A stretch of 64,000 nucleotides of DNA from Buxus sempervirens (GCA_947561395.2 OX387182.1:40727949-40791948), one strand, 5' to 3'; positions 12,813 to 24,538 are shown, counted from the first letter of the stretch. Program-made: numbers and translations. Notes: generated from the letters alone by a model not told the origin.

Positions 12813-13677
12813 TACGGCTGTAAACAAGCCAAGCCAATCCAAGCTTTATATAGTTAGGCTAAAGCTCATAAACCTTGGGCAAGGCTTAGGCTCAACTTAG
12901 GCTCGTAAAAAATTCTTGAGCCTAGGCTCTTATTTATATATATAAAAGTGATAAGTCAGGTCCTATTGCATCATACGGGGACAAAGGCATTCAAAAGTTG
13001 AAAAAGAAAACTGGATGACTGAAAAGAACAAAGTTAATAGACGATAACAAAAAAGCAAAAATAAAATAAGTTAAGGCTTCTTTACCTATAGTCATTTGTG
13101 TTCTTTCTCTATCATATATTAAAAACTAATAGGATCCAAAAGTTACATTCAGAAGAGAAAAAAACTTTGTTCGTGTAATCACAATAACATAACGAGTGGT
13201 AATCACAAGCAACCTAAATCTTGCGTAACAAGGTGAACTGTGGCTTGAGGAAGAAGTATGTAAAAAGAGAGAGGATTTGCGGAAGAAAGAAGCATATGAG
13301 GAAGGACATTTTCAAAATGTAAAAGTATCCAGATGCTTAAGCCCTTTTGTGCTTTTTAAGGAGACCGTTTCATCTGGAGCCACTAAATGATTCCAACGTG
13401 AATCGTGCGGATGGATGGCTCATTTCAATATAGAGGCCTACACCCCAAAATGCATCCAATTCGGTGGTTTCACTAAACCACCAGATTTTGGCTTCAGAAG
13501 AAATGCTCACCTTTTCAAGTAGAAGAGATAAACACTTATATATCCTAGTAGAGACAAACTCGGTTGAACTACATTAAATTAACGAGCTATTTTGGAGTTT
13601 TAGTTTTGAGCCTAAAAAAAGTTCTCAATTTGGCTCGTGCGAGCCCAGAGAGTCTGAGCGTGAGCCTGACAACCCTA
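12813..13677. mobile_element. Possible hAT-type MITE
   Basis: The left end TACGGCTGTAAACAAGCC and the reverse complement of the right end, TAGGGTTGTCAGGCTC, form an imperfect terminal inverted repeat. Both subterminal zones are rich in AGCC/GGCTC words (AGCCTAGGCTC, CGAGCCCAG). Flanks CTCAAAAT and CTCAAGGC agree at 5 of 8 positions, a weak 8-bp target duplication. It contains inverted-repeat copy B. No coding sequence. Confidence 0.4.
13375..13505 (-). repeat. Dispersed inverted repeat, copy B (pairs with 10745-10870)
   Basis: Reverse complement contains GCATTTCTTCTGAAGCC, AAAATCTGGTGG, GTGAAACCACC and AGATGAAACGGTCTCC, collinear with copy A. The repeat lies 2.5 kb away in opposite orientation. 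Confidence 0.65.
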
Positions 13678-13904
13678 CTCAAGGCTCGAGTCATATACCG
13701 GATTAAACCTTTTTGGCGGCGAGGCAATTAATCTTAATGTTGAGTGCCTGACTTATAAACAAATGTGTGGCAAAATAACCTGCCTAGGATTTACTTCATA
13801 TCATTACAAAAAAACAAAAAAGGATTTACTTCATATCCAAAAGCCGAGAGGCACTTGTAAAGCTGTTTCTGGAACATTCGGGCTCTTTCGCCATTGTTGT
13901 CTGC

Positions 13905-14043
13905 CATTTATAAGATTCAGTCCTCTCTACTTCCTAACGAAAACTGACGATTTTGTTCTCGTTATCTGCTTCTTCTCTTGGTCTTTCAACTTATCGTTCT
14001 CTGTATCTTCTGCTCTTGTTTCGTGTGGCCTGGTCCTTCAAGC
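13905..14043 (+). promoter_or_regulatory. Presumed core promoter/5' UTR of p23
   Basis: A TATA-like CCATTTATAAG (13909-13919) is followed by a T/C-rich stretch typical of plant 5' UTRs up to the ATG at 14044. The assignment is positional only; the transcription start could also lie upstream, near 13860. Confidence 0.35.
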
Positions 14044-16851
14044 ATGAGGTAAAGTTAAGCTTCTGAATTTCAATCTGGGTTGTGGTTGGAGTTACTTTTA
14101 ATTTATTGTTCTTCTGGTCTTGTTCTTTCAATTCCTGATCATGGGTTTAATTTAATTCACATTGCACCTCGATGTGAAGGTATTTTTCTTTGTTGCTCTT
14201 CTTCTTTCTTCACTTATTATCTTTTTGCTTTCTTTTTCTTTTTCCTTTTTCTTTCTTTTTTTAAAGGATGATCTCTGTTGTGAGTTGTTAGTTTTGTTGC
14301 TCTTTATATGGTAATGGGGTTTGATCTCTCTGTTACATACATGTGTGATGAATTCTTGTAAGATGTCTGATTCCCGATTCATGTTTTTATATTTCTTTGG
14401 CGAATGAGTGGGATAACATCTCTGAAGAATATATTTAATGATATGCAAGGACTCTGTCTTAGATTTTAATTCTGGGTTTGCATTTAAGGGTTTCTTTTGC
14501 CTTCCCTTAAATGGATTCAAGTAAGCATATTTGAAAGTTCTTAAACACAACTTACCATCAATCCCTCCAGGGAATAACTTTTGTTATTCTTCGTTTGGGT
14601 ATATGTCTTTTGTACCTTAACTTTATGAGATGGTTGAGTTCTGTTCTGCATTAGTCATGACCTTTAAGTATGTAAATAGTAAAAGATTACTCAGAAGGTT
14701 TTTGCAACTAAATGACGCAATTGTTAGAACCTGTAATTTTTTCCCTTAAAAAATGTAGTGATTTTGATGTTCTTCCCTTGTAGCCTGTTTGGATATATTA
14801 AAATTTGTGACTAACAGAAAGATATGGAATTAGTCTGCAATGTAATACATATGATTGGCTGGTATAAAATTGATGAATGATTAAGAGTCTATTTTTTAGA
14901 AGATATTTGATTAAGCTGATTTACAATCAATAAACTGAGGGATGAGAATACCCACATAATGAATTTTCTTCTTCCTCACAGTCGACACCCTAGCGTGAAG
15001 TGGGCTCAGAGGTCTGATAAGATCTATCTCACTGTTGAGTTACCTGATGCCAAGGATGTAAAGCTCAAGCTTGAACCAGAGGGGAAATTTGTTTTCTCAG
15101 CTCTGAAAGATGATATTACATTTGAAGTTGACATAGAGTTGTTTGATAAGGTCAATGTAGAGGTACAGTAATTTGATAATTGAGCTACTAATATGAACTA
15201 GTTATTGTGAATTGTATAAGCAGAGCTATTGAATTTTGCAGGAGAGCAAGGTTAATGTTGGTTTAAGGAGCATTGTTTATGTCATAAAGAAAGCTGAGAA
15301 GAAATGGTGGCCGAGGCTAGTTAAGCAGGAAGGAAAACCGCATCCCTTTCTCAAAGTGGACTGGGATAAATGGGTTGATGAAGATGATGAAAATGGTTAG
15401 TGCTGAGCATAGCTTTCTTTTTTATTTACTTTTTAATCTCTTTTGGTATCACATCAAACGGTTTTACTAAGTGTTAGCCCAGTGCACGTGGCTCCCGCCA
15501 CTGTGCAGGGTCTGATGTACGCAACCTTGCCCCTAGAAACAGTGAAACAGCTTTACTAACGCTTATTTTTCCCCCCTTTTCTATCAGAGAAAGCTCACAT
15601 GGACTTCGATGACATGGATTTCTCGGTAAGTAACAAACCTGAAGGATCTGAATGAATCACTGTAGGATTGCAATGTTATAAATTGTCTAAATTAATGATA
15701 GAATTTGATCTTTTTATTCTTTTTAATCATTTTATCGAGGCGGTTGCTTGATTCACATGGTTTACCTTTGCTTTCAAAAGTGGAATCTTGTGATCTCTTG
15801 TTTTGATCTTTATGCCTTAAACATCAAATACAGCTGTTTCCTGTTGTGAAAAGTTCTTGCTTATGGTATCCCCAACAATGCAATCTACCATCTCAAAAAG
15901 GGAGATTGCAAGATGGGACTTTCATGTATCATATTCCTTTTTCTTTTTCTTTTTATTTTTCTTTTTATTTTTTTTTAAACTGTAAATTTCAGTTTCATGT
16001 TATATTATATTGTGGTAATCAGTTTCTCTATTAAGAAAGATTCAAGATTATTCAATGTGAAAATCATTTGTGTTGAAAGTTAATATGAAATACTTAATGC
16101 CTCACTTCAGTAGGCTGGTTAAAAACTGTCATAACCATCCATGGCATCAACAGTCCTCACCCAGAGGATGTTTCTGTTTTGGAAGTTTTATGCCATTTCA
16201 TCTCAGGTTGTTAGTTTGCCTACATTTATTGTGAATTGTACATTTTATTTTCATTTTTCAAGCTTTTTACATTTCATTCTAAGGTTTATAGGCATTAAAT
16301 GCTTGTCTTGTGCCACAACTAGAAGGGAAATTGCAACAAAATCCTGGAACGAACAGATAGGCATATGGAGGATTGCCTAGATTATAGGATTTGATTTTAC
16401 AACCTTCCTGCTCAGGGGGGAAGAATCTATGTTTTAAGCAAAATTTTTGGGTTTTATGTTTCTGACATTATGAATATTGTGCAGAAGTTAAACATGGGTG
16501 GGGATGATTTTGATATGGATGAATCAAATGATGAAGAAGGTTAGGATTTATCCGCAGCTCCGTCTCTCTCCAAGAAACTCTTTTATTAATTCTTGTCAAG
16601 TAGCATTTCCAAATCTGAGACCGGGGCTGTTGCAAATGTTCATTTCTTGTGCTCCATTTCATTTAGGATGTGTGTTATCTTAAGGGGGTGATGTTCCTTT
16701 GATTTGTTGCCTCCATTTTTTTTTCTATTTTAGTCCTGGTGATTGTAACAGAAGTATTTGTGATATTGCAGAAGAAATCGAAGAAAAGAAAGGCGAGGAA
16801 ACAAAGAAAGAAGAGCACACTTCAGCAGTTGCTGAGGAGACTAAGGCTTGA
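14044..16851 (+). CDS. P23: p23 HSP90 co-chaperone (CS domain), complete, six coding exons
   Basis: Coding exons are 14044-14048, 14982-15162, 15242-15395, 15588-15625, 16485-16539 and 16772-16851, 170 aa in total. All introns are GT-AG and every phase agrees. The first exon carries only ATGAG; splicing gives MSRHPSVKW, the usual N-terminus of plant p23. The CS (HSP20-like) beta-sandwich covers about residues 2-108: VKWAQRSDKIYLTVELPDAK, FEVDIELFDKVN, then KKWWPRLVK, the signature that follows the last strands, and VDWDKWVDEDDE. The tail is acidic (DDFDMDESNDEEEEIEE) and disordered, as expected for binding and chaperoning. p23 is a cytosolic/nuclear protein that binds the ATP-bound closed form of HSP90, slows ATP hydrolysis and stabilises client complexes. 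The tail lacks the long GGM-rich repeats of some plant p23 isoforms, so it resembles the shorter type. The only alternative start, an ATG in intron 1 at 14959, would give a non-conserved leader. Confidence 0.95.
15476..15535. mobile_element. SINE-like repeat fragment in p23 intron 3
   Basis: The stretch GCCCAGTGCACGTGGCTCCC, then CCACTGTGCAGGGTCTG, then TGTACGCAACCTTGCCCC follows the pattern of a short repeat common in plant introns (GGCTCCCGCC..GCAGGGTC..TACGCA.CCTTACCC), which I recall as SINE-derived. Only about 60 bp remain. Confidence 0.45.
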
Positions 16852-17160
16852 CTGCCTTGGAAAAGTTTGACTCCGGCACGGCATCACTTTTGGTCTGAGC
16901 GCTTAGGCTTCTAAATCTGAAGAGTTTGATTTAAGAATGAAAAAGGGGATGAAAAGAATTATTAGTGTGTTTTATGTTTAGGTGAGTATAATATGCTAGA
17001 AAAAGATTTCACTAACATTTGTATGATCTTAAAAGCGTTTGTATCTAACTCGTATTCATGGTGATTTTGGTATCCCAAAGACTCGGCGGAATGGATATTT
17101 GTGACTCTGGGTCTTTGACGCTGCTTCAATCAATGGTTTCCCTTAGGTTGGCAAATTGGA
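16852..17160 (+). other. p23 3' UTR and flank
   Basis: Non-coding, T-rich sequence directly after the p23 stop codon. No AATAAA hexamer is obvious; GTATAATATG near 16990 could serve as a near-upstream signal. Confidence 0.4.
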
Positions 17161-17179
17161 CGAGGAGTCTAATTGGTAA

Positions 17180-17760
17180 CATTCATGTTAAAAACAACTT
17201 GAAAAAATAAATAACTTTTTAAATTTGTGTTTTTAGAAACAAGTAAAAGAAAAACCCGTTTGATAACATCTAGTTAAAATCAATTACCATTTTAAAAATA
17301 AGTTCATTAAAGTTTTTAAAAACAATTTGTAATTATGATAATAGTGTTAGTTATTGATATGGTAATATTTATGTTAATGATAGTTGTAGTGATGAAGTTG
17401 ATAATGGGTTTGGTGGCTGTGGGAGGTGGTGTTTGAGGTAGAGGCGGAGATGGAGTTTAGGGGTGGTTGTGGTGGTGGTGTTTGAGATAGATGCGACAGT
17501 GGAGATGTAGAGGTAAAGGTGGAGTTTATGGCGAGGGTGGTTGTAGTAGATGAGATATAAACGAAGGCTTGAGTGATTTAATTAATCTACAAGAAATTAC
17601 AAAAGTATTATAAAAATTTTGAAAACAATTCTCTTTTTCAAGACAAGTTTTTAGTTTGTCTTTCGTAAAAATAATTCGAAAATTGCGCATGTCAAACGAG
17701 ATTCTTGGATTTTTATTTTCAAAAAGAGGAAAATATTTTCAAGTTAACAAATTAATAGCC
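17180..17760. mobile_element. Possible MITE with degenerate inverted ends
   Basis: The left zone (ACTTGAAAAAATAAATAAC, then CCCGTTTGATAAC) is loosely mirrored by the reverse complement of the right zone (ACTTGAAAATATTTTCC, then CTCGTTTGACATG). The centre (17400-17560) is a G-rich GGTGGTGTTTGAG/GGAGATG repeat. The ends are diverged and no target duplication is clear. Confidence 0.3.
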
Positions 17761-19256
17761 TGTAAACTTTTCTGTGTAACATGATCTCGGTATGAAATTT
17801 ACGTTGATACCAGTTTAAAGTGGTTCAATGCAAACCTACTACAGGCAAAACACAAGCTCACTCCCGTGCAACTAAATAGGCAGAACTTAGGGGGTGCAAT
17901 TTGGTGACATCGATGCAGAACGAATCCAATTTTTGTGATTCTCGATCTAAAATCAAACTGAACTGAATTAAGAATGGATCAATCCAATTTGTATGAGTTG
18001 CATATTTCAAAGCCAAAACCGAACCCTGTGCTTGGGAAATCAGCTCAAACCACCTTTGGGTCTGTTTTTGGTTTTAACTGAACCTAGTTGCATCCCTAAC
18101 CAAAACCACATCCACGAGCTCTCTTAGCTTAATACATGAGCATGAGAGCTCAACATGAGCACATCCGTATGTTAGAGGACATGAGATATTGTACGAAATG
18201 AACATTTTTTTTTATATATACAAAAAAGATAGTAATTTTATTTATTTCAGTCTTATCATGTAACTAACTAATCACCCAAATGATTCCCTTTTTTTTTTTT
18301 TAATGGAAAAAGTAAATTGCATTAATTGAAATCAGAAATAGTTCTTACAAACACCCTCCCTCTAGCATCATCACACAACAGAGGAGCTAGGAATTGGGGA
18401 GGTTTTGAGACGCAAGTCCATGAGAATTTGTCTAAAGCGAAATTGACTTGAGCATCTGTTGCTTTTCATATAACTATCCAATGCCTATCCCTTAAAAATG
18501 TAAAACCACTTAAAGAGAAACCCAAATGATTCTAGTCTTTTCATGTAACTACCCAATGCCTATCCTTTAAAAGGTAAAACCACTTAAAAAGATCCAATGC
18601 AAATTACCTTCTATGTACAGTAGTGCATGTGCTTTCACTACCATTGAAACAAATCTTCCAAGGGATAGGCGCACAAGTGTTTGACAGCTTATGAATAATA
18701 TTCTTGGTGCCTCCTTCAAGAACTAATTGATTTGCCTCCAAGCTTTAGCCAATGTTAATGCTTTATGATTAATATGAACTCCTTACTATAATTATCATAT
18801 TACAATGAAGGCAAAACTAAATGGAGCCTCACTCACGTTTGATGCCCACCCCCAAGAACTTCTGCCTAACCTCCTCCATAACGTGTGTGGTCTGAATCCG
18901 GCCATTTGGCTAACAAGAAACGCGTATTGTGGAATTAACATAAACAGATAACTCTGATTCAGACCATGTGAATGCCAATTATATAGAATTCATACATTAA
19001 TTTAATTCTCTCTTTCTTTAAGAATTTATATACGTTTGAGCTGCAAGGAAGGATGGAGCCAGTCCACACAGATGGTAAGGAACATGTGAGCATGCTTGGA
19101 ACCAACCGGAAACACCATGGGAACAGGCAACTTATAGCAAAAGTCATGGCAACCTTCTTTGCTTCAAATACCTCTATTTAGCTCCACCTCCACCTCCATC
19201 CCACCATCATCTTCAACTTCCAAGTTTCAAATCTGCAATATCTCTTAATCTTTTTC
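17761..19256. other. Intergenic DNA with a poly-T-headed repeat
   Basis: Starting at 18288 there is a poly-T run followed by TTTAATGGAAAAAGTAAATT, the pattern of a minus-oriented retroposon 3' end (poly-A tail on the minus strand). The same type of start is seen at 45371 and 63437. At 18462-18597 a roughly 75-bp unit (CTTTTCAT.TAACTA.CCAATG to AAAACCACTTAAA) is tandemly duplicated. Otherwise nothing is recognised; the end of the interval is the DMP pseudogene promoter side. Confidence 0.4.
18462..18597. repeat. Tandem duplication, about 75-bp unit
   Basis: Two consecutive copies share CTTTTCATRTAACTAYCCAA, TGCCTATCCYTTAAAA and TAAAACCACTTAAA with few differences. Confidence 0.8.
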
Positions 19257-19855
19257 ATGGAGATGTCTCTCACACCAAGGCAAGAACCAAAAAGCATAAG
19301 ACATCATCCAAAGAGGCAGCCCCTCTTATTCCTGATGCTGACCAGCAGAAGATCCAATCTCAGAAAGTTTTGTCGCCGCCTTCTCCCTCTTATCTCATGA
19401 CAAGCCATTCATCAGACCTTGGCAAGCAGTGCCCAGCTAGCTAACCTACTCCCCACAGGAACCCTCTTAGACTTTCAGATCCTTACCCCAATTTTCACCA
19501 ACAATCAATGATGCTGATCCTATTAGCACTCCTCGCTGGTCCTTGCTTCCTTGCTTGCTTTACCAACAGCTTCAAGTCGCCTGAGGGAGAGGTCTACTAT
19601 GGCTTTGCCACTCTGGAAGGCATGTGGCTCTTTGACTACCCAGCTACAGCAGCAAGCCTATCAGCTCAGGTTTATTGATGGTGCCATGCAGTCCTATCGA
19701 TTCTTGTGTTTGTTTCTGTAGCCCTGAAAGATAAGAACATCTTGACTTGTTTCTACCCAAACCCCCCACATAAGACACAACTTGTTCTGGACAAACTCCC
19801 AATTGGAATTGGCCTAATCTGCGGTAAGTTATTTGTGGCTTTCCCCACCAGATGA
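19257..19855 (+). pseudogene. DMP / DUF679 membrane protein pseudogene, multiple frameshifts
   Basis: Collinear DMP-family blocks appear in different reading frames. TLASSAQLANLLPTGTLLDF followed by QILTPIFTNN lies at about 19410-19508. Then LLALLAGPCFLACFTNSFKS with YYGFATLEGMWLFDYP spans 19510-19680. Then HAVLSILVFVSVALKDKN, CFYPNPP and LPIGIGLICGKLFVAFPTR run to TGA 19853-19855. The N-terminal Lys/Ser/Pro-rich leader (about 19275-19410) is in yet another frame. At least three frame changes separate the blocks, and no phase-consistent introns would repair them, so I call a pseudogene; assembly or read errors are the alternative. Intact DMP proteins are small four-helix membrane proteins of endomembranes or plasma membrane, with roles in senescence and, for some members, gamete fusion. 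AATAAA at 19917 could be its old polyadenylation signal. It converges with the GT47 gene at 20274. Confidence 0.8.
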
Positions 19856-20032
19856 CATCATATAAGTTACCTTGTAACAGGTAACAGATAGTTCCTTAGC
19901 CTGCATTACTTTTATCAATAAAAGTGTTTTTCCTTACTCCATTTTGATTTTTTGCCACAATCAGCATCAATACAAGACCAACAGCATCAGATAAATGGTG
20001 GTGTAACATTCTGCAGAATTAATTGTAAAAGA

Positions 20033-20273
20033 TTAATTATGGGATTTTGACGAATGAAGTAAATACACTACCCGATGGCATAGATTAGCTTGAAACAGCA
20101 GATTGTCATCCATAAACTGGTGATAATAACATGCATCAAAACAAACTTGCACTTCATTCCTCAAACTGTAAAGTATTAGAAATGTGTGACTGTGGTACAG
20201 AAAGACCTTCAGTTCTAATTTGACCTTCAGTTCTACAATACAAGACACAGAGTCTGATGGGTACAAAATAAGT
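20033..20273 (-). other. 3' UTR of the minus-strand GT47 gene
   Basis: Non-coding sequence immediately after the stop codon on the minus strand. It contains a short direct repeat (GACCTTCAGTTCTA twice, 20202-20234). The 98-codon open frame here has no domain and is treated as UTR shadow. Confidence 0.5.
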
Positions 20274-23200
20274 TTATGTACAATGGCAACGAAGAGGAAC
20301 TGACACACCTGGTGGCTTTCTTTTCTCACGAGTTATTGCTTCCTTTATCATAGGTAATTTTTGGTGAACCTTCTTCCATATGTGATTCACTGCACCATCT
20401 GGAGGAATAGGTCCGAATCCAACTGGGTGGCCATTATCATACTCAAAAATGAGATGAACATGAGCCATATTTTGGCGAAATATATTTCTCTGCTCTTTCG
20501 AAAAGCTTTTAAGGTGAGACACAAGCCAGTTTGGTTGCAAGGCATCACTAACTGAAACAAAGACTGAAAAGTCGAGGTAGTTCACCATCCCTTCAAATGG
20601 GAGCTCAATGTCATCACTGACAATGACAGGTATACAGAGACTTATGATGGCATCAAAAAGTCGGCATGAAGTAGGTGTGTCCCCCGCAGGGTGCAAGCAA
20701 AACTCTGATGTCTGCATCCCTCGTATTGATTGCTCCCTTCCAGTGGCATTAGGGAAACCTTCTTCCATCACAACACCAGGTTTGTTAATCAATAAGTCCC
20801 ACAATTTTTCCCGAACAAGGCCTCCCTGTTTAGACAACATTTAAACTAAGATTAAAGGTATTGATAAAGGAAAAAACACATAGGAATGGTCTACCATATC
20901 ATTAACAGATTCATCAATACAATAAAAACACTCAAAATGGCACATCATCCATGGAAAAGAATAATTCCCTGCTTCGGTTGGCAAGATGAGAGAATTACCT
21001 TCTACTACCTCAAACAGATCATTTCTCCACTAGGATAATTATCCAATCAGTCATGAAAAGTCCATATTTTCCTTTTTGCATTGTTCAATTCACATTTATG
21101 CTGCTGATAAGAGTTTATTTTGTTGAATCAGTCTCAAAAGAAAAAAAAACAATGTATAAAATACTTCTTTTGAAAGATTTTCAACGCAATATAGAAATTT
21201 TCTGGAATATTCGTCATCAATGTGGCTCAGTTGAGAAGTGCAACATATATAGTATAAATTATGGTTGCTCATGCGAAGATATGGTGTTAGAACAACTAGT
21301 TGAATTGCTAGACCTTCACCAAAATCCCAGCTCATTCATGAACCAGTCATTTTTACACAACCTACATTCAATTCAATCATACTTGGATATGCACTGACAG
21401 AAAGTTTGTTGAAAACTTGTGATAGGACAAAAATTCCTTATTATGAAAGCTAACACATCCTTTGTAGAAGAATGTATGATAGGGAGCTTCATCCCTTTTG
21501 AAAATGAAAGGATAATCATGGCCAAATTATGGATTACTTCACACATAAGCCATTGAACACAAACCACAAATTCAAATTCTACTTCAATTGCTTTGGAAAC
21601 TGAATACTAACCCGGTGTCTGTGTTTAGCCCCCTTAAAGTAAAGAAGTGTCCGGCGATCATGATTTTCTGATAACTTCAGTCTAGGGAGCAGGTGAGTGT
21701 ATGGGACAATGACATCTTTCAGCAGCGAAACTTGGGTGTGATGTATCATATCTGAAGTGTTACTGCGGGATGCTCTTGTGTCAAGCTGATAACACCCACC
21801 AAAATCAACCACTAGGAGAACTGCTGTAGCTATTTCAGCTCTGACATGCCACATTGCCATTGGGTCTGCCAAAGAATGCCTCAAGTTTTAACATAACCTG
21901 ACAATGAAGAGACTAAATCATAAGGTACTATGGCTGAATTATTTATGGCATTAGGCAAGGCAAGAAAATCGACATATACATATATTTTCCACTTTCGTGC
22001 AAAGAACAACTAACATAAAACACGAAAAGTATAATGCAGTATGATATTTAATGTGTGACTTACATGAGAAAAACAGCTTTCCCAATTACTACATGGAAAG
22101 TGGAATGAGAGACAGTTTGTTTCACTCATATTTATATAATTAAGTGCAAAAGAAGGCAGCCCTTTTCTGTGGAAAAAATCGTAGCAGTAATGGGATTCAA
22201 CATTAATTATCATTACAAGAAATCACTACTTAACTCAATTTAGCACTCATTCTGATTTTGTTCCAGATCTTAATTACTGTTAAAATTTATACAATAACTG
22301 TCACAAAACTGTGGTGTTGTGACGAGTCACTCAGTAATGGGATTCTCCTGTCATTTTACATGATGATAAGACAGTTCAAATTTTTGAACTCACTAAAAAG
22401 GAAAGGGAGAATCTGAAAACAAATTGTTGTTTCTTGGGTATGATTGATAGAGTCAAGAACAGGAGAAAATATGAAATTATGGTACAATATAACAGAAAAT
22501 ATTTTTCTAATGATCAATAAACCGTGAAAAAAAAAATGAAAACCATAAAAGGGCTCAAATGTCTTTTAACTTAAAGAGAAAAGAGGGAACCGTTACCCTT
22601 TATGGGTTTGTTGAATTTCAGTATATTGTTGGACCTAAATAACACAGATCTACAATTTGGAAAGGTGACAAAGTCTTGGAGGATTGTACCTAAGGCCCGG
22701 GACTGATTCTGCATTCACTGAAATAAAAGGAGGACTGCTTGACAGCTTTCGCTCCAACTGAGCCACAATGCTTTGTGTTGCCATCAACAAAAGCCAGGTT
22801 CATGCAGGTCATATCACAAGCTGCCTTCCTCGAGTAAAGTAAACCCTAATTTAGGTTTTCATGTTAGGATTAGATAGTGCTTTATTCAGGTTTGGCCTGT
22901 TGTCCCCTGTGATGTAATGGCCTACTTAAAAAGTACTTAATCTTTTTGTTTTATATTTTTTTATTCTCAGAAATGTAGATCTCCCATTTCTTTCAACTAT
23001 TTTTTGTTTTTCTTTCTATTCGTACCATATTCCATTTTTTGCTAGCCTATCTGCAATATCATTGGCTGTCCTTGGAACTTGGTTATGCACCAAATATCTA
23101 GCATACTTGATCAGCTACCGATGTCTCCAAGGACTGTCCATGGCCTCCATTATCCACTTCAACATGATGGTTGTGTCCCCCTCAATCAACATATCACGAA

Positions 23201-24538
23201 AGTCTTCTCTATGAATAAGGAGCAAGCTTCTGAGAAGTGCCATAATCTCAGCCCTAGTGAAATCTGACACTCCTAAAGGTCCACAATAAGCACTAATCAC
23301 TGATTTCCTATGATCCCTGGATACTCCAGCCACTCCTGAAGGTCCAGGATTCCAAATAAGCACTAATCACATTTTAAATATTGATTGACTCAAAACGAAA
23401 GCAATGTTCTCAAGTCAACTGGATAAGCTGTTTCTTAAAAAAGACAGAATGATAGAGAAGTATTACCCACAAAAGATACAACTATAAGCAGCAAAAATTG
23501 TTAGTGACTGAAAACATATACACCCAAGATGCATGGAACTAGAAAACCAGTTGCAAACAATAAAATTTATTTCAGCAGGTTGAAAGAAGCCATCTCTCAA
23601 ATGAAAATCATAGAGTTTTTTCGTTTCAAAATCAAAACAAGACTATATTACATTCATAAAAGATCCAATTTTCCATTCATGGAATCGGAGCCCAATACAC
23701 AATGTTAGAAGAAGAATCCATTACAAAGTACAATTCAAGCTCTCCACAACCGAAATCAAACAAACAACCAATTCTAATTGCATTATCAACATATAAAAAC
23801 AAAGAAATCACAACTTCAATGGCAAACAGTTATAATCCCCAAAATTCATAATCAAATTAGAGTGAAGTAGCACAAGCGAAACATACCTGTCAAGACGAAA
23901 ACGTGATCTCGACCGCCCGATCGTTTCCAGGCATCAGTACCCTGAATCAAATCTATTACCCGCTTCTGCCTCTCAAAATCCTCATTACCAACCTTCTTTC
24001 TGAAAACCCCCTTAGCCATTCCCAGCTGCATCTCCGCACTCAGCGTTGCAAAGAAGGGCACAAAAACAACATCAGCTTCATCCACATCAAAAACCCGCTT
24101 CGCAAACGACCCTCCTCTCATGTCCTGGGTCGTCATCAGATCACCCAAGATCCAGTACTCAGCACTGTACTGCTTAATCAAAGGGTTCCCCGGATAAGGA
24201 GGGAATTCATGCTTTCCCTCACTCCTCGAAGAAAGAACAAACCGTAACTCGTTGTCAACCTCGCTGCCCAACCTGGTGTCATCCTTGAGGGACCAGTACT
24301 CGTCTAGCAGTCCATAGTTGAGTGATCTTGGAAGATCTGCAACATACACCTTGATGGATTCGTGAGTGTTATCAGAGATTTTGTGAGGACGGGAAGGAGG
24401 ATGAGTAGATATTTTTTGTGGGCTTTGGTAGAAGAGGAAGAGCAAAGGGAGTGAGAGGATGCAGAGTAGAGTGAATGAAAGAAACAGAGAAGGGATTGAA
24501 CACGGGAGAGTGGTGCTGCTCTTCGAAGCCATCCTCAT
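20274..24538 (-). CDS. GT47 exostosin-family glycosyltransferase (ARAD-like), complete, three exons
   Basis: Minus-strand exons are 24538-23887, 21865-21612 and 20825-20274. They total 1458 nt (485 aa), with GT-AG introns and consistent phases (1, then 0). The second ATG (24532) has the better initiation context and would shorten the protein by 2 aa. A hydrophobic segment at about residues 15-37 (LFLSFTLLCILSLPLLFLFY) is the type II Golgi signal anchor. The exostosin domain starts at IKVYVADLPRSLNYGLLDEY. Other landmarks are NPLIKQYSAEYWILGDL, ADVVFVPFF, GGRDHVFVLTDPMAMWH (across junction 1), LLYFKG..HRHR then GGLVREKL (across junction 2), and the nucleotide-sugar-binding block FCLHPAGDTPTSCRLFDAI with [15 protein letters not shown]. 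Relatives transfer sugars onto cell-wall polysaccharides; the substrate here cannot be read from sequence. Oddity: SLCIPV replaces the usual SGCIPV. Intron 1 (2.0 kb) holds a retroelement RNase H remnant. Confidence 0.93.
23035..23390 (-). mobile_element. Retroelement RNase H remnant in GT47 intron 1
   Basis: Minus strand reads NPGPSGVAGVSRDHR, GPLGVSDFTRAEIMALLRSL, MLIEGDTTIMLKWI and, after a stop, VPRTANDIADRLAKNG. These are the ordered motifs of the plant LINE-type RNase H (RVT_3) domain: the AE.MAL glutamate, the EGD aspartate and the final N..AD.LA. No reverse transcriptase is attached. A fragment, with an in-frame stop. Confidence 0.85.

Noticed and set aside
14152..14550. 132-codon minus-strand open frame
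   Set aside because: Antisense to p23 intron 1, Lys-rich from T-rich intron sequence; no motif.
20033..20329. 98-codon minus-strand open frame after the GT47 stop
   Set aside because: Falls in the 3' UTR; no conserved motif.
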